A stretch of DNA of 64,000 nt from Hamiltosporidium tvaerminnensis (Eukaryota; Microsporidia; Dubosqiidae), in NCBI GenBank assembly GCA_022605425.2, contig JAKIMF020000005.1:840501-904500 (forward strand), in the 5' to 3' direction. How positions within the stretch are numbered: the first letter of the stretch is position 1; the number at the start of each line of letters is the position of its first letter. The notes beneath the pieces are model-generated. The model saw only the letters and a list, made by a program, of their open reading frames with translations. It was not told where the DNA came from and searched no databases. A program made the translations under genes and the position numbers. This document shows, piece after piece, positions 9,843-20,120 of the stretch.

Positions 9843-12554
9843 ATGAAACAAAGGTATTCTATTGTTCAGCTATCAGAAACTAACAAACCAAAAACACAAA
9901 TCTATACTTCTAAGGATTGTGTGACACTAGGACGTGCACTGAACAATGACTTACGTGTTCAACAAAATGGAATAGAAAATAAGCATTTGGAAATGAATCT
10001 TAAGAATAAGACACTGTTAGCGTATGGATCGGACGTAAAAATTAATGATTTTCCTGTTTCTACAAACACTATAACTTCTTTTAATTTCAATGATAAAATT
10101 AGTATTAAAGATACGCATTTCTCGGTACAAATCGATGAAACAAATGATGATGGGGTTGGTGATAAGAGTACTTTGTCTAATTTAGTTGATACTCCGTTCT
10201 TTTCACCGTCACCTCTTAAATTTAATCCTTCACCACAAAAACCACGTAGATCTGTTGAACCGCATCCATCTGTTTTAACACCTTCGTACGATCAATCTAC
10301 TACCACTTCGGATTATAATTTGTATTTGCAACCGCCTGTAAGAAATGTTAAACAAACGAGTTCGGATTTTCTTGATGTTTCACAACCAAAATTAAATCAT
10401 GAAGAATCTTTTCTTGCTCAAACAGAAGATGGCTTGAGTAGTGAAATAAAAAATGATTTGAATAAAGAAATTGGAGTTTTGGAAAGTCCTGTGGAAAGGA
10501 TGGTTGATGGTTTGAGTAGTGAAATAAAAAATGATTTAAATAAAGAAATTGGAATTCTAGAAAGTCCTTTGGAAAAAACAGTGGATGAATTTTTGGAAAA
10601 AAAAGACATAATTTTAGAAACATTTCTAACGAAAAGTGAAATTTTAGATTCAAATTCGGATTTAAAAAATGAAAAAAATGTCAGTAAAATTCCCGGAATA
10701 TTTTCTAAATCTGATGAACTGAATATTTTAAACAACGCAATAAATGAAGAAAATTCAGATGGAATTGTAACGATTAAGAGAGAAACAGTTACAGAAACAA
10801 TAAATAATGGAACTAAAGAAGTGACAAAAGAAGTAATTGAAGAGATCGTTGAAACGGAGACAAAAACATTTTTTGGATTAGAAGAAGCAATAGATCGTGA
10901 AGCGAAAAGAGTTGATGAAGAAATCAAATCAAACGTTGAAAAGATTACAGAAGGATCTGTAAATATTCCTGTAAGTCCTGAAATGGTGAAACATCCGCAT
11001 ATCGATTTACACGCGGCTGTCCTTGAAAAAAATATTTTAAAAAATGCCAAAGATGTGTTGGAAGAAGAAGTCAGGGACAAAGTTGAAATTGAAAGGAGTT
11101 TGAAAGATCGTGAAAGCATGGAATCAAACAAGATATTTCAACTGCAACCGTCCATTGAAATTTTGGAAAGCGAATCCTTAGAAGGTTCAAATTTAATAAC
11201 CAAAAGATTAAGCGACGGGGATGAAAAAATACCTGATTTGAGAATTAAAAGAATTAAAAAAGAAGAAGGAGATGAAATATTAGAAGAGGATGATTCAAAA
11301 ATTACAAAAGATATTATCACAGAACCAATAATAGAAGAAATTCCAATGAAAAATGATGTTGAAGAAGTAGAAAAGGAATTGGAGTATAAAGAAGAAGGGC
11401 CTAAATCAACTTTGGAAGTATTTGAAGAAAAAGAAGGTGAATTAAAGAATAAATCTGAGGAGAGTGAACAAGAAAAAAATAAAATTGAAAAGCAAGAATC
11501 CAATGTTGAAAAACCCGAAGTAAAAAGAAAAAGAGGAAGAAAACCTAAAGAAAGAAAACCGGAAGATGAAGTTATAAAAGTAAAAGGTAAACGAGGTAGA
11601 AAACCTAAAAATAAAGAAGAAAAGAAAATTGAAGAAGAAGGTGTAATAAAAACGAAGGGTAAAAGGGGTAGAAAACCAAAGAATCATAATAAAGTAGAAA
11701 ACAAAGAAGAAAATAAAGAAGGGGAAATTATAAAGAAAAAAGGGAAACGAGGTAGAAAACCAAAAGGAGAAAAAAAAGCAGAAAATTTAGATGACAAGAA
11801 AATTGAAAATGAAGGTAAATCGACGGAAAACAATATTCCCAATTCAGAAGAAATTTTGAAGAAAAAGGATATTTCAGTAGAAAACGCGATCAGTCCTAGG
11901 AAAAGAGGAAGACCTTCCCATAAAAAAGATTCTTCTGGTGAAAAACATAAAGAATCAGAAAAAAACGAAGAAAGTAAATTCAAAAAAGAAGAAACAAAAG
12001 ACAAAAATTTTTATGAACTTGAAGAAAAGAAATATTCTTCTAAAGAAAGTGAAGGAAATGATTTAATAAAGGAAAAAGAACAGAGAAAAAGCAGTAAAAA
12101 TAATTCTAAGGAAAGTGAAGAAAAGGATTTGATAAAGGAAAAAGAACAGAGAAAAAGCAGTAAAAATAATTCTAAGGAAAGTGAAGAAAAGGATTTTATA
12201 AAGGAAAAAGAACAGAGAAAAAGCAGTAAAAATGATAAATCTTCAAAGAAAAACCGACATGGAAAACATAAAAGTTCTAAAGAGGAAGAAACATCAAAAT
12301 CTAAAACTTCATCTACCGAATCTTCTTCCTTAACCAGGAAACCAAGAAGATCAAGTTTTAATAGTAGCACTGAAACAAATAAAAATATAAAAAAGTCCGA
12401 AGTAAATAAATTGAATTCAAAAAAATATGAAAAAAGTGACAAAAAACAACAAAGAGAAACCAGTTCAGAAGATAAAAATAAAATTAAGAAAAAAAGAAAA
12501 TCTGCTGCTGTTTCTAACACACCAACAAGTTCAAGTAAAAAATCGAAAAAGTAA
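9843..12554 (+). CDS. FHA-domain protein with five AT-hooks
   Basis: A 903-residue, very hydrophilic protein. Residues about 22-97 form a forkhead-associated domain: the LGRALNNDL, NKHLEM and later N-D-F elements match the GR...S/N-x-x-H...N framework. FHA domains bind phosphothreonine. Between residues 200 and 560 it is acidic and Glu/Lys-rich, with a near-perfect duplication of a ~26-residue unit around DGLSSEIKNDLNKEIG. Five AT-hooks (core KRGRKPK or KRGRPSH) lie near residues 562, 584, 606, 634 and 688; AT-hooks bind the minor groove of AT-rich DNA. A 22-residue unit with KEKEQRKSSKN is then repeated three times, and the tail is Lys/Ser-rich. The protein is therefore probably a nuclear chromatin-bound adaptor that reads phosphorylated partners. 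The architecture resembles FHA chromatin proteins such as Ki-67 or yeast Tos4/Plm2 only in outline; orthology is not claimed. A CCCC motif precedes the ATG. A retrotransposon begins ~90 bases after the stop. Confidence 0.88.
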   Translation: MKQRYSIVQLSETNKPKTQIYTSKDCVTLGRALNNDLRVQQNGIENKHLEMNLKNKTLLAYGSDVKINDFPVSTNTITSFNFNDKISIKDTHFSVQIDETNDDGVGDKSTLSNLVDTPFFSPSPLKFNPSPQKPRRSVEPHPSVLTPSYDQSTTTSDYNLYLQPPVRNVKQTSSDFLDVSQPKLNHEESFLAQTEDGLSSEIKNDLNKEIGVLESPVERMVDGLSSEIKNDLNKEIGILESPLEKTVDEFLEKKDIILETFLTKSEILDSNSDLKNEKNVSKIPGIFSKSDELNILNNAINEENSDGIVTIKRETVTETINNGTKEVTKEVIEEIVETETKTFFGLEEAIDREAKRVDEEIKSNVEKITEGSVNIPVSPEMVKHPHIDLHAAVLEKNILKNAKDVLEEEVRDKVEIERSLKDRESMESNKIFQLQPSIEILESESLEGSNLITKRLSDGDEKIPDLRIKRIKKEEGDEILEEDDSKITKDIITEPIIEEIPMKNDVEEVEKELEYKEEGPKSTLEVFEEKEGELKNKSEESEQEKNKIEKQESNVEKPEVKRKRGRKPKERKPEDEVIKVKGKRGRKPKNKEEKKIEEEGVIKTKGKRGRKPKNHNKVENKEENKEGEIIKKKGKRGRKPKGEKKAENLDDKKIENEGKSTENNIPNSEEILKKKDISVENAISPRKRGRPSHKKDSSGEKHKESEKNEESKFKKEETKDKNFYELEEKKYSSKESEGNDLIKEKEQRKSSKNNSKESEEKDLIKEKEQRKSSKNNSKESEEKDFIKEKEQRKSSKNDKSSKKNRHGKHKSSKEEETSKSKTSSTESSSLTRKPRRSSFNSSTETNKNIKKSEVNKLNSKKYEKSDKKQQRETSSEDKNKIKKKRKSAAVSNTPTSSSKKSKK

Positions 12555-12599
12555 AAAGTTTAAGAATAAATTCTTGTTTTATTTATTTTTATAAAATTT

Positions 12600-15500
12600 C
12601 AATTTTATTTTTATAAATTTATAAATTCTTTCTTATTACTATCAATGGGTAGAAAGAAAAATGTTAGCAGCGAAATATCGAAAAATACCAAAATAAAGGC
12701 TGCAAACGACGCTGATGAGTTAAAGAAGAGTGATAGTGAGGTACAAAAATGTAAGCTACACCCACCGGCGATTTCCCTACCTTCCTCCTCCTAGACAACA
12801 ATAACACCTCCACCACCAAGCCAAACATGCAGTAAAATGCAAAATAGTGGGCTTGACACCTTACCTTCACCTAATACATCAGTTCCCTCTTCGGTTGAAG
12901 TCTCTGCGTGCGAGCCATCGTACGACATGACAATCCCCTGTGCTCTAGCTATTCCGGAAGGTAACAGGCTAATGGCATTGCGGACGATATTCGACTCCGT
13001 AACAGCCGACTCGAAGGAATGGCCTCGAATTGTTTTTTTTTGCCGTACAGACAAGGTTTGAAAGAATGCCAAGAAATGGCTGGACAGAGCTTCACAGGTA
13101 CTATAATGAGAAATTCGGCTGCACTGAAACTCTCGAAGTGTTAAAAAAATTGGCACAAAGTGAGATGGGAAAGGAAGTAAAATCAGAAGAGAATGGAGAG
13201 CGACGTAGAATCGCCACTTGTCTTGCTGATACATGCACCTTGACCGACACCACGGAGTACATAAACCTGAGAGATAAATTCTTGAGTAAAATCAAAGAAA
13301 TCTCGGAAAACGAAATTGGAAAAGTGGTGGTCCGAACTAGAAAACATCCAAATGAATTGGTTGATAGTAAAGTTCTGGATCTCATTAATCGAGTAGTCGG
13401 TGAATATGCAGGAGCTCATGTACCTGAGTCAATTACGGAAGCCGCGTATATCATGCAAGCTGCGCAGGTATGCTATGACGAGGCAACAAGCAAAGAAAAG
13501 CCTAGATCCGCTTGGAAGGAAAACATAGAAAGTAAAATTTCTAAGTTAGTACTCTTCAAAGATCTTCTCGAGAAGGCCCGTAAGCAGGAAAAGCTCTCCA
13601 CTTCGGAAACGAAGAGCCTTAAGAAAATCATGCGAGTGTTTAATTTAAACTTGAGCAGCGTAACTGATCTTTCTGAGGCTTTAGTTAAAAAGAATGAGTC
13701 TTTGAACGTTTACGAGAAAAAAATTACGATGCATGAAAGTAGGAAGCAATTCCGAAAAGAGAATCGTATGTTTGAGCTTTTCCGAGGTCGATTTTATCGT
13801 GGGTTATCCGAGCGTGTGGAATCCGAGCATGTGGTTAGTCGTGATGAAATTGTGAGTTTTTGGTCTACAATGTGGAACAAAAATAATGACACAGTCACGT
13901 ATGATGATTATTTGATTCCATTTGTATCAGATAATCATCCGACCACGTTTCCTTCACTTGATGAATTTGTAAATATCATTAATTGGCTCCCTAATTCGAA
14001 AGCTGCTGGAATTGATGGTATTTACAATTTTTTCATTAAGAAACTTACAACTCTTCACAAATATATTTATGATATTGTGAAAGTTATATGTTTAGAAGGA
14101 ACAACACAAGCTGATTGGTTTTACTGCGGGCTTACCTATTTGATACCCAAAGGAAGTCCACGAAGAGGCTCTGACTACAGGCCAATCACTTGTATGTCCA
14201 ACCTCTATAAGTTAACGACAAAGTGTGTGACGAAAGTCGTTCAAATTGAAGTGGAAAGGCGAGGGTTGCTTGCAGAGAACCAATTAGGGGCGGTAAGAGG
14301 TGTGCAGGGTGCGAAAGAGCAGGCTCTACTGAATATTGCCTTAAATAAAGAGTATAGAAATAATCTTAAGGCAACATGGATTGATGTTAAAAAAGCTTAT
14401 GATTTAATAGATCATACTTATTTAACTCAATTCATAGAAAACCTTAATTTACCTGATTGGATCCTGAAATTTATTCAGGTAATTATATCTAAATGGAAAA
14501 TTGATATATCAGTAGGGCCTGAAAAAATCATGAGCAAGAAGATTGATAGAGGGATTCTACAAGGAGATAGTTTGTCACCTTTGTTATTTGTGTTGTGTAT
14601 GGATCCATTAAGCCGAACGCTTAATGAAAAATACACAAAAGTGACAGTACAAACAGATACAGAATCCTATTCTACTAATCATCTCTTGTTTATTGATGAT
14701 CTTAAGCTCCTTGCAAAAGATAGCTCCACATTGAGTGCTATGACAGGCGAGGCAAAGGAATTTTTAGAGGTGATTGGCTTAGAGATTAACAAAGAGAAGT
14801 CATTCACAAATGATACGTGTTCTGAAGATACTGCTACTCTTCTAGAAGGTGTTAGTGTTTACAAATATTTAGGAATAATAGAAGATAGCAGAGGAATATC
14901 AACACCTAGCTCATTTGAAGAAGTACAGAGCAAACTTATATCTAGAGTTGAAAGACTTTGTCACGCTAGATTAAATGCAAAAAAATTATTTTCTGCAATC
15001 AATCAACATGCGATATCGTTAATCAACTATCACATAGGAGTACTTCTACTTGAACCGGCTGACTTCTCTAAGTTAGATAATACAGTGCGTGCGGTGTTGG
15101 TGAAGAATAAAATACATCTCCGCCCAGGATGTAAAGAGCGTTTATACCTTCCTAGAACAGAACTTGGAAGAGGCCTACATAGTGTTGAGTTGCGAAGCGA
15201 ACATATGCTTCTGCAACTCTTGGATTGTCTGGAAAAAAGTAAAGAAATAACAACTAGACGAGCAGCAATCCTCATGGTGGAGAATAATAATAAAACCTAT
15301 CTTGCACTAATAAAAGGCTTCTTAAAAATAAAGTACAGGTTGGTAGAAGAAGTCACTAAGAAAAGTTTAGAAGAAGCTCAACTTGCAAAACTATATAACG
15401 AAATAGAAAAACGAAAACTCCATATAAAGTTATATAATGCAAGAAAAAATGAGCTTGTGAGTGTTAGTGACTCTTTAAGATGGTTAAAGAGAATAAATAT

Positions 15501-16460
15501 TAGGCCACGAAATGAAGCTGTCTTCTGCTATATCCAGGATAGAAATGTATTCTGGGGAGCAGATGGTGTGTGTCAACATTGCGGGAAGTCTGGTAAGACT
15601 GTAGATCATCTAGCAACTAGATGTGAAAAAATGCTAGGCCATGATTACACTAGACGGCATAATGAAGTGGTTAGATACCTACACTTACTTTTCTTAAATA
15701 GATATAAATTTAGGTCTTCAAAACGAATTAGGAGTCACTCAGTTCAAGAAATTCTTGATAATGAGTATGCAGAGATAAGAGTGAACTCCAGAATAAAAAC
15801 TGATGTTAAAATTTGGAATAACAGACCCGACATATTTATTTTAGATAAGAAGAAGAATATGATAACACTTATTCAAGTAGGAATCACTTCCCAAGATTCA
15901 CTTCAAATAGTTGAAACTGAAAAACTTAGGAAGTATGACCTGTTAGCCAATGAGTTGGGTCTTATTTATAAGTGTAGTGTTGAGATAATCCCTTATGTGA
16001 TGACCTGGGACGGTATTGTGACAAAATACCATAAATCTCATCTTAAAAGACTAGAAATACCCATGAATGTAGAAGCATACATTCAGTCTATAGTACATAA
16101 GAAAACAGTCGAAACAATTTCCTTTGATCGACGAAGAGGACTTGAATCAGAACTAAATGCCGAAGAGAGCTGGGAGAGAGCGTCAATGGGTGTTATTATG
16201 AGATCAGAGATGCACGAGGAACAACACCCTCTTTAAAAGAAGAGAAAAGCGAGGAAGATGAGGCAAAAAATTTTAAACCAAAAAATAAAGCACCCTTTAT
16301 TTTACAAGGAGGAACCACTTTAGAGGAACCGACCAATAACATAAGTGAAGAGTCGGATTTGGAAGAATAGACAAAAGTGATTTAGAGGTTAAAGAGGTAG
16401 AAGAAACATATAAAAATGGTAAAAATATTTTAACCCAGAATTTTATTAAATAAAAAAATA
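12600..16460 (+). mobile_element. R4/Dong-like non-LTR retrotransposon, nearly full length (copy 1)
   Basis: A LINE-type element whose coding region starts at an ATG at 12645 and ends with an AT-rich tail (ACCCAGAATTTTATTAAATA) at about 16434-16455. The same tail closes the truncated copy near 18519-18540, which fixes the 3' end; the 5' boundary is approximate. It encodes a reverse transcriptase, a CCHC knuckle and a C-terminal restriction-like endonuclease, the arrangement of the R2/R4/Dong group that inserts by target-primed reverse transcription. GC content is clearly higher than the flanks. The element sits 90 bases after the FHA gene and is followed within 75 bases by the insertion site of the SINE-like element. 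Confidence 0.85.
12645..16380 (+). pseudogene. Retrotransposon polyprotein: reverse transcriptase, CCHC knuckle, restriction-like endonuclease (lightly broken)
   Basis: The frame starts with MGRKKNVSSE at 12645, is cut by a TAG at 12792-12794, and loses frame in a nine-T run at 13033-13041. It is then open to a TAA at 16234-16236. Numbering from 13030 (a TTG, not a genuine start), the long open part has these domains. Reverse transcriptase: SKAAGIDG near 325, DVKKAYDLIDH as motif A near 455, GILQGDSLSPLLF near 507-519 and the active-site FIDD at 554-557. Zinc knuckle: C848, C851, H860, C865. Restriction-like endonuclease: RPDIFIL at 932-938, then a strand reading LIQVG. In the two other copies that strand has Glu (LIEVG or GAA at the same codon), so the Gln probably removes a catalytic acid. 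Comparison with the 17.7-kb copy shows that a one-base change near 16230 causes early termination; the original frame went on to a TAG at about 16368-16370. Confidence 0.85.
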
Positions 16461-16518
16461 TGGTTTTTATCACTTAGAATTCAATTGATTTGTAATTTAA
16501 AATAAAAAATTGTAAATT

Positions 16519-17279
16519 TATGAGTATAAATGATCTTTATTTAAAAGTATCACATCTTTTTAAAATAGTGGCAAGTGTTATATTTGTTTTCATGACATTT
16601 ACGCAGTTCTAGGTTTAACATAAATGACTGCTACCCCAACACTCCATCGGTAACCCCTGCGATACCTACGTCCCAAAGCCTTTCATCTACCAGGTGTGTA
16701 GAACCTAAATAATAGGCGAGGCAGTTGCCCGGAGTTCGTTAATGTCCGTGCATGGAGTGTGATCGAAGGCCGAAGCCCCCCCTGGGCTCCCCCAAGACTT
16801 TGCAGCATTCCCACTTACTCTACACTTTCTGAACCCAATAAACTTCTAGCTAAGATATATTTCAGAGATTTACATGGGGTCCACCTAGACAGTGCAATGT
16901 CATACCAACAGGTATAACCTGCTACTTAGCTTTCCTGGCTTTTAATGGGTTTTATTTTTATATCTCCCAGGCGCTAAGTCTTCTAACCCGAGTGAGCAAG
17001 GCTAGGTTTCCATGCTTTTACATGGCAATTACCTACATGTTCAGCTGCGGTCAGCAATCTGGTTACATAAAAAACTACAAATAAATTTGTAGAAAAAGTT
17101 TCTCCATTTCTTAGACCTCTTCTCCTCATAACAACTCCCATGGAATAACCGAAGATGTAGTGTGGTTGTATTCCCACCAAAAATCCAAACAATGATCTTC
17201 ACACCAGTTTCACACACTCATTGCCAAGCAGAAAGTTTTTTATGTGGTTATCCTCCCTCCACGTATGAGTATAAATGAT
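16519..17279. repeat. Perfect 16-bp target-site duplication flanking the SINE-like element
   Basis: TATGAGTATAAATGAT occurs at 16519-16534 and again at 17264-17279. The flanking bases differ on both outer sides, so the match is exactly 16 bp. It brackets a 729-bp segment that recurs elsewhere in the window, as expected for a target-site duplication. Confidence 0.85.
16535..17263 (-). mobile_element. SINE-like non-autonomous element, full-length copy
   Basis: A 729-bp segment between perfect 16-bp duplications. The minus strand is taken as sense because the copy at 33380-33648 lacks the opposite end, matching 5' truncation of a retroelement. In that sense the element starts with CGTGGAGGGAGGATAACC and ends with GATACTTTTAAATAAAG. 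GC content is much higher than the flanks, particularly at 16620-16800. No convincing protein is encoded: a 69-codon frame on the minus strand matches nothing I recognise and is not clearly kept in the other copies. It is probably mobilised in trans by a LINE, but the 3' end does not visibly match either LINE family in this window. Confidence 0.72.
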
Positions 17280-17729
17280 AGAAGATATTTAATTTTATTT
17301 AAGAAGTAAAATTAAAAATGTATTTTTCAATATTTTATAAAGAATTAAAATATAAATTACAAATATAGAGTTTTAATTCAATAATAAATTTATATTTTAT
17401 TTAATAAAATTATGAGTTAAAATAGTTTTACGATTTTTATGCATTTTCTTCTACTGAAGTTTTAATAAAGTAATAACCAAAAATAAATTTTGAGAAGTAA
17501 TAAATTAAAAATAAAAAGATTTAAAAGAATATTTTAATGTTTTAATTAATAATAAATTTAATTCTAAATATATTTTAATTAAATTTATTTGTTTTTTTAA
17601 TCAAAAAATACTGCAATGTAAATTTAGAAAAAAAATCAATAAGATGTCATCTTTAATTAAAAAATCAATTATATTTTTATTTACTTAGTATAAAGAAAAA
17701 TAATTATATAATTTATTTATTTAATATAG
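17264..17729. other. AT-rich spacer between two mobile elements
   Basis: Nearly pure A/T sequence with no open frame of note. Its last ~50 bases (17681-17729) resemble 18577-18625, on the other side of the truncated retrotransposon copy. Confidence 0.5.
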
Positions 17730-18546
17730 AGAATAGACGACATAATGAAGTGGTACGATGTATACATTTACTCTTGCTGAATAAATGATTAAATATAAGT
17801 TTAAGTCTTCGAAACGAATTAGAAGCCACTAAGTTCAAGAAATTCTTGATAACGAATATGCAGAGCTAAGAGTGGACACCAGAATAAAAACTGATTTCAA
17901 TATTCGGTGTAACAGACCAGATATATTTATTTTAGACAAGAGAAAGAATAGGATAACCCTCATTGAAGTAGGAATCACATCCCAAGACTCTCTTCAAATA
18001 TTTGAAACAGAGAAGCTTAGGAAGTATGACCTATTAGCAAATGAGTTAGGTCTTATTTATAAATGCAGTGTAGAGATAATTCCTTATGTGATGACCTGGG
18101 ACGGTATTGTGACAAAATACCATAAATCTCATCTTAAAAGACTAGAAATACCCATTAATGCAGAGGCATATATACAATCCATAGTACTCAAGAAGACAGT
18201 CGAAACAATTTCTTTTGATTGACGAAGAGGACTTGAGTCTGGACCAAATGCCGAGGAGAGCTGGGAGAGAGCATCATTAAGTGTTATTTTAGGAGCTAAG
18301 ATACATAAACAACCAATACCCCCATTAAAGCAAGTAGACAACGAGGAAGATGATGTTAAAACGGAAAATACAAAAAATATTTTACACCTTATTTTGGATG
18401 GCATAACCACAGCAAAGGAACCAACAACTAATACAAATGAAGAGTTTGAGTTGGAGGAAGAAATAGAAGTGGTTGAAATGGTGGAAAGAATTATTTAGAA
18501 AAGAGAAAAATTTGTTAACACAGAATTTTATTAAATAAAAAAAACT
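17730..18546 (+). mobile_element. R4/Dong-like retrotransposon, 5'-truncated copy 2
   Basis: The sequence matches copy 1 from about 15650 to its 3' tail and nothing upstream, the usual sign of incomplete reverse transcription. It encodes only the endonuclease end. The frame carrying RIKTDF...RPDIFILDKRK has a TAA at about 17830 and a TGA at 18220-18222. Apart from these it is open to a TAG at 18496-18498, revealing the acidic C-terminal tail that copy 1 has lost. The endonuclease strand retains Glu (LIEVG). It ends with the same ATTTTATTAAATAAA tail as copy 1. Confidence 0.85.
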
Positions 18547-19009
18547 AAAATAAAAAGAACTAATTATCTAATTTTTTTACTTAATATAAAGTAAAATAAT
18601 ATGCATAATTTACTTAATATTAAGTAAAATAAATTACATAATTAGGTAATTTTTATATTCAGTAAAATAATTAATTTCGAACCCATATGTTGAGTTTACC
18701 GAAATATGGAACCAAAGAATGGTTTTTTTTATACCCTATGAAAATAAAAATTGTTTTTTTTTGATTTAAAAATCCATATTCTAAATACTTTCTGCTGAAA
18801 TTTCAATAGGAATTTAATATTTCTTGTTTATATAGTTTTTGGACAGAAATCTGACTAAGAACAAAATCCCTGAAGGTTATTTTTACTATGTTAGAAAAAA
18901 AATGCTACTATTATATAGCGAATAGAAGTAATGCATCTTCTGTATTATCTTTTCAAGAGAAAAATAATTTTTTTTAAAAAAACAAAGAAATACGAGTTAA
19001 TGAACAGAA
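18547..19009. other. AT-rich spacer with short local repeats
   Basis: No gene seen. TTACTTAATATAAAG-type strings recur at 18577 and about 18610, a local duplication of roughly 33 bp. Nothing else is recognised before the integrase remnant. Confidence 0.5.
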
Positions 19010-20120
19010 ACATTTATAAAGAGGCAGTCGCTGAAGAAAATTTTGAAAAATCACATGCTATATTTGATGCACTTCATTTATCTAATTACTAAGGAATAAA
19101 CCGAGGTATTAAAACTTTAAAACTCGATTCATAGGGTTTAAAGCCGAAAGAATAAACGAATTTCCTCGAAATGTTTAACTTACATGAGACATCAACCATT
19201 TTTTCAATCTATAAATTTATAATCAAAATATCACGGCATATCGTGCAAATATTGTGTTGATCTAAGAAATTATGCTAATAAAAATAACGGATGTGGGTGG
19301 ATGGTAAATATTTTAGAATGCTATTTACAAATTTCTTTTTTTATTTGCATTGAAAAATAACACAGCTGAGGGTATTATATCTGTCTTAAAGAAAATATTT
19401 AAATATAAAGGTAAAGGCGCACTGAATATTTTACAAAGTGATAGGAGTAGAGAATTCATAAATTCTGGTATTGCAGACTTTCTAAGTTAGCATAACGTTA
19501 GGTTTGTAACAGAAGAAACAATACGTTTCTAAAACTAAGGTTAAATACAAAGAGTTACTTGCACAGGGGTAAGGAGAATGCAAAATCATTATTTTGTATC
19601 TAAAAAAACTGGGTTAAAATTCTTGATAAATTTGTGTTTGAATTCAATACATCATGGAGTAGGCTAATAAATATGTTACGGGTGTAGGCATTTAGAGGGC
19701 AAACGTGTATAAATATATTTCCTTAAGCAGTAAGTACAACAAAATAAGAAGAAGTAACCGAATTATAGAAAAATAATTACTCATTAAATATACTTTAGAA
19801 TTTATTAGAAACTGAGCCTTATACCGGTTATGGTTGGGTGAATCCGCAAGCAAGTATTATTATTGAGGAAATAAATGATATGGGCATAGAGACGCTTATA
19901 TTTCGAAAAGATTAAGAAACTGATGTTCATTACAACCTTATCGCATTTAATCTAGGAGACGGGTGTTTATTTGAAATTCTTTGATAATAATAAATTGACA
20001 AAAGAAACAAAATGAATGTCTTTCAGAAAGAAGGAAGTTGTTTATTTCAGAGAAGCTTGGTTCTGACACTGCTAGAGTCTTAATGAAAAAATTCCAAGAA
20101 TAAAGAGCTATATGTAAAAA
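19010..20120 (+). pseudogene. Decayed retroviral-type integrase (Ty3/KRBA2-like)
   Basis: Pieces of an integrase core lie in the right order across frames. First, FDALHLSNY and GINRGIKTLK then RFIGFKAERINEF at about 19055-19170 resemble the N-terminal zinc-binding region. An open stretch at 19353-19487 then holds NTAEGIISVLKKIF and LQSDRSREFIN, where the Asp codon at 19440-19442 fits the second catalytic acid. HNVRFV follows after a stop. The third acid position is changed or lost: a frame reading G-x-IQR sits where GQIER is expected. Further on, KNWVKILDKFVFEFNTSW matches the region after the core. Stops and frameshifts are numerous, so it is dead. No LTRs or other polymerase domains were found beside it. 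I cannot tell a Ty3 element from a cellular-type KRBA2 integrase. Confidence 0.72.

Noticed and set aside
10348-12520. Several long minus-strand frames rich in Ser and Phe opposite the FHA gene
   Set aside because: They are the antisense shadow of the Glu/Lys-rich coding sequence.
13030-13032. TTG at 13030 as the start of the 1068-codon retrotransposon frame
   Set aside because: It lies just before a nine-T run where an upstream frame starting at ATG 12645 breaks; the long frame is the continuation of that protein, not an independent start.
16983-17192. 69-codon minus-strand frame inside the SINE-like element
   Set aside because: No recognised family, and the region is not clearly kept open in the degenerate copy; treated as noncoding.
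18676-18700. TTCGAACCCA string as a possible minus-strand tRNA T-arm
   Set aside because: The flanking bases do not form a cloverleaf; no acceptor or anticodon stem could be paired.
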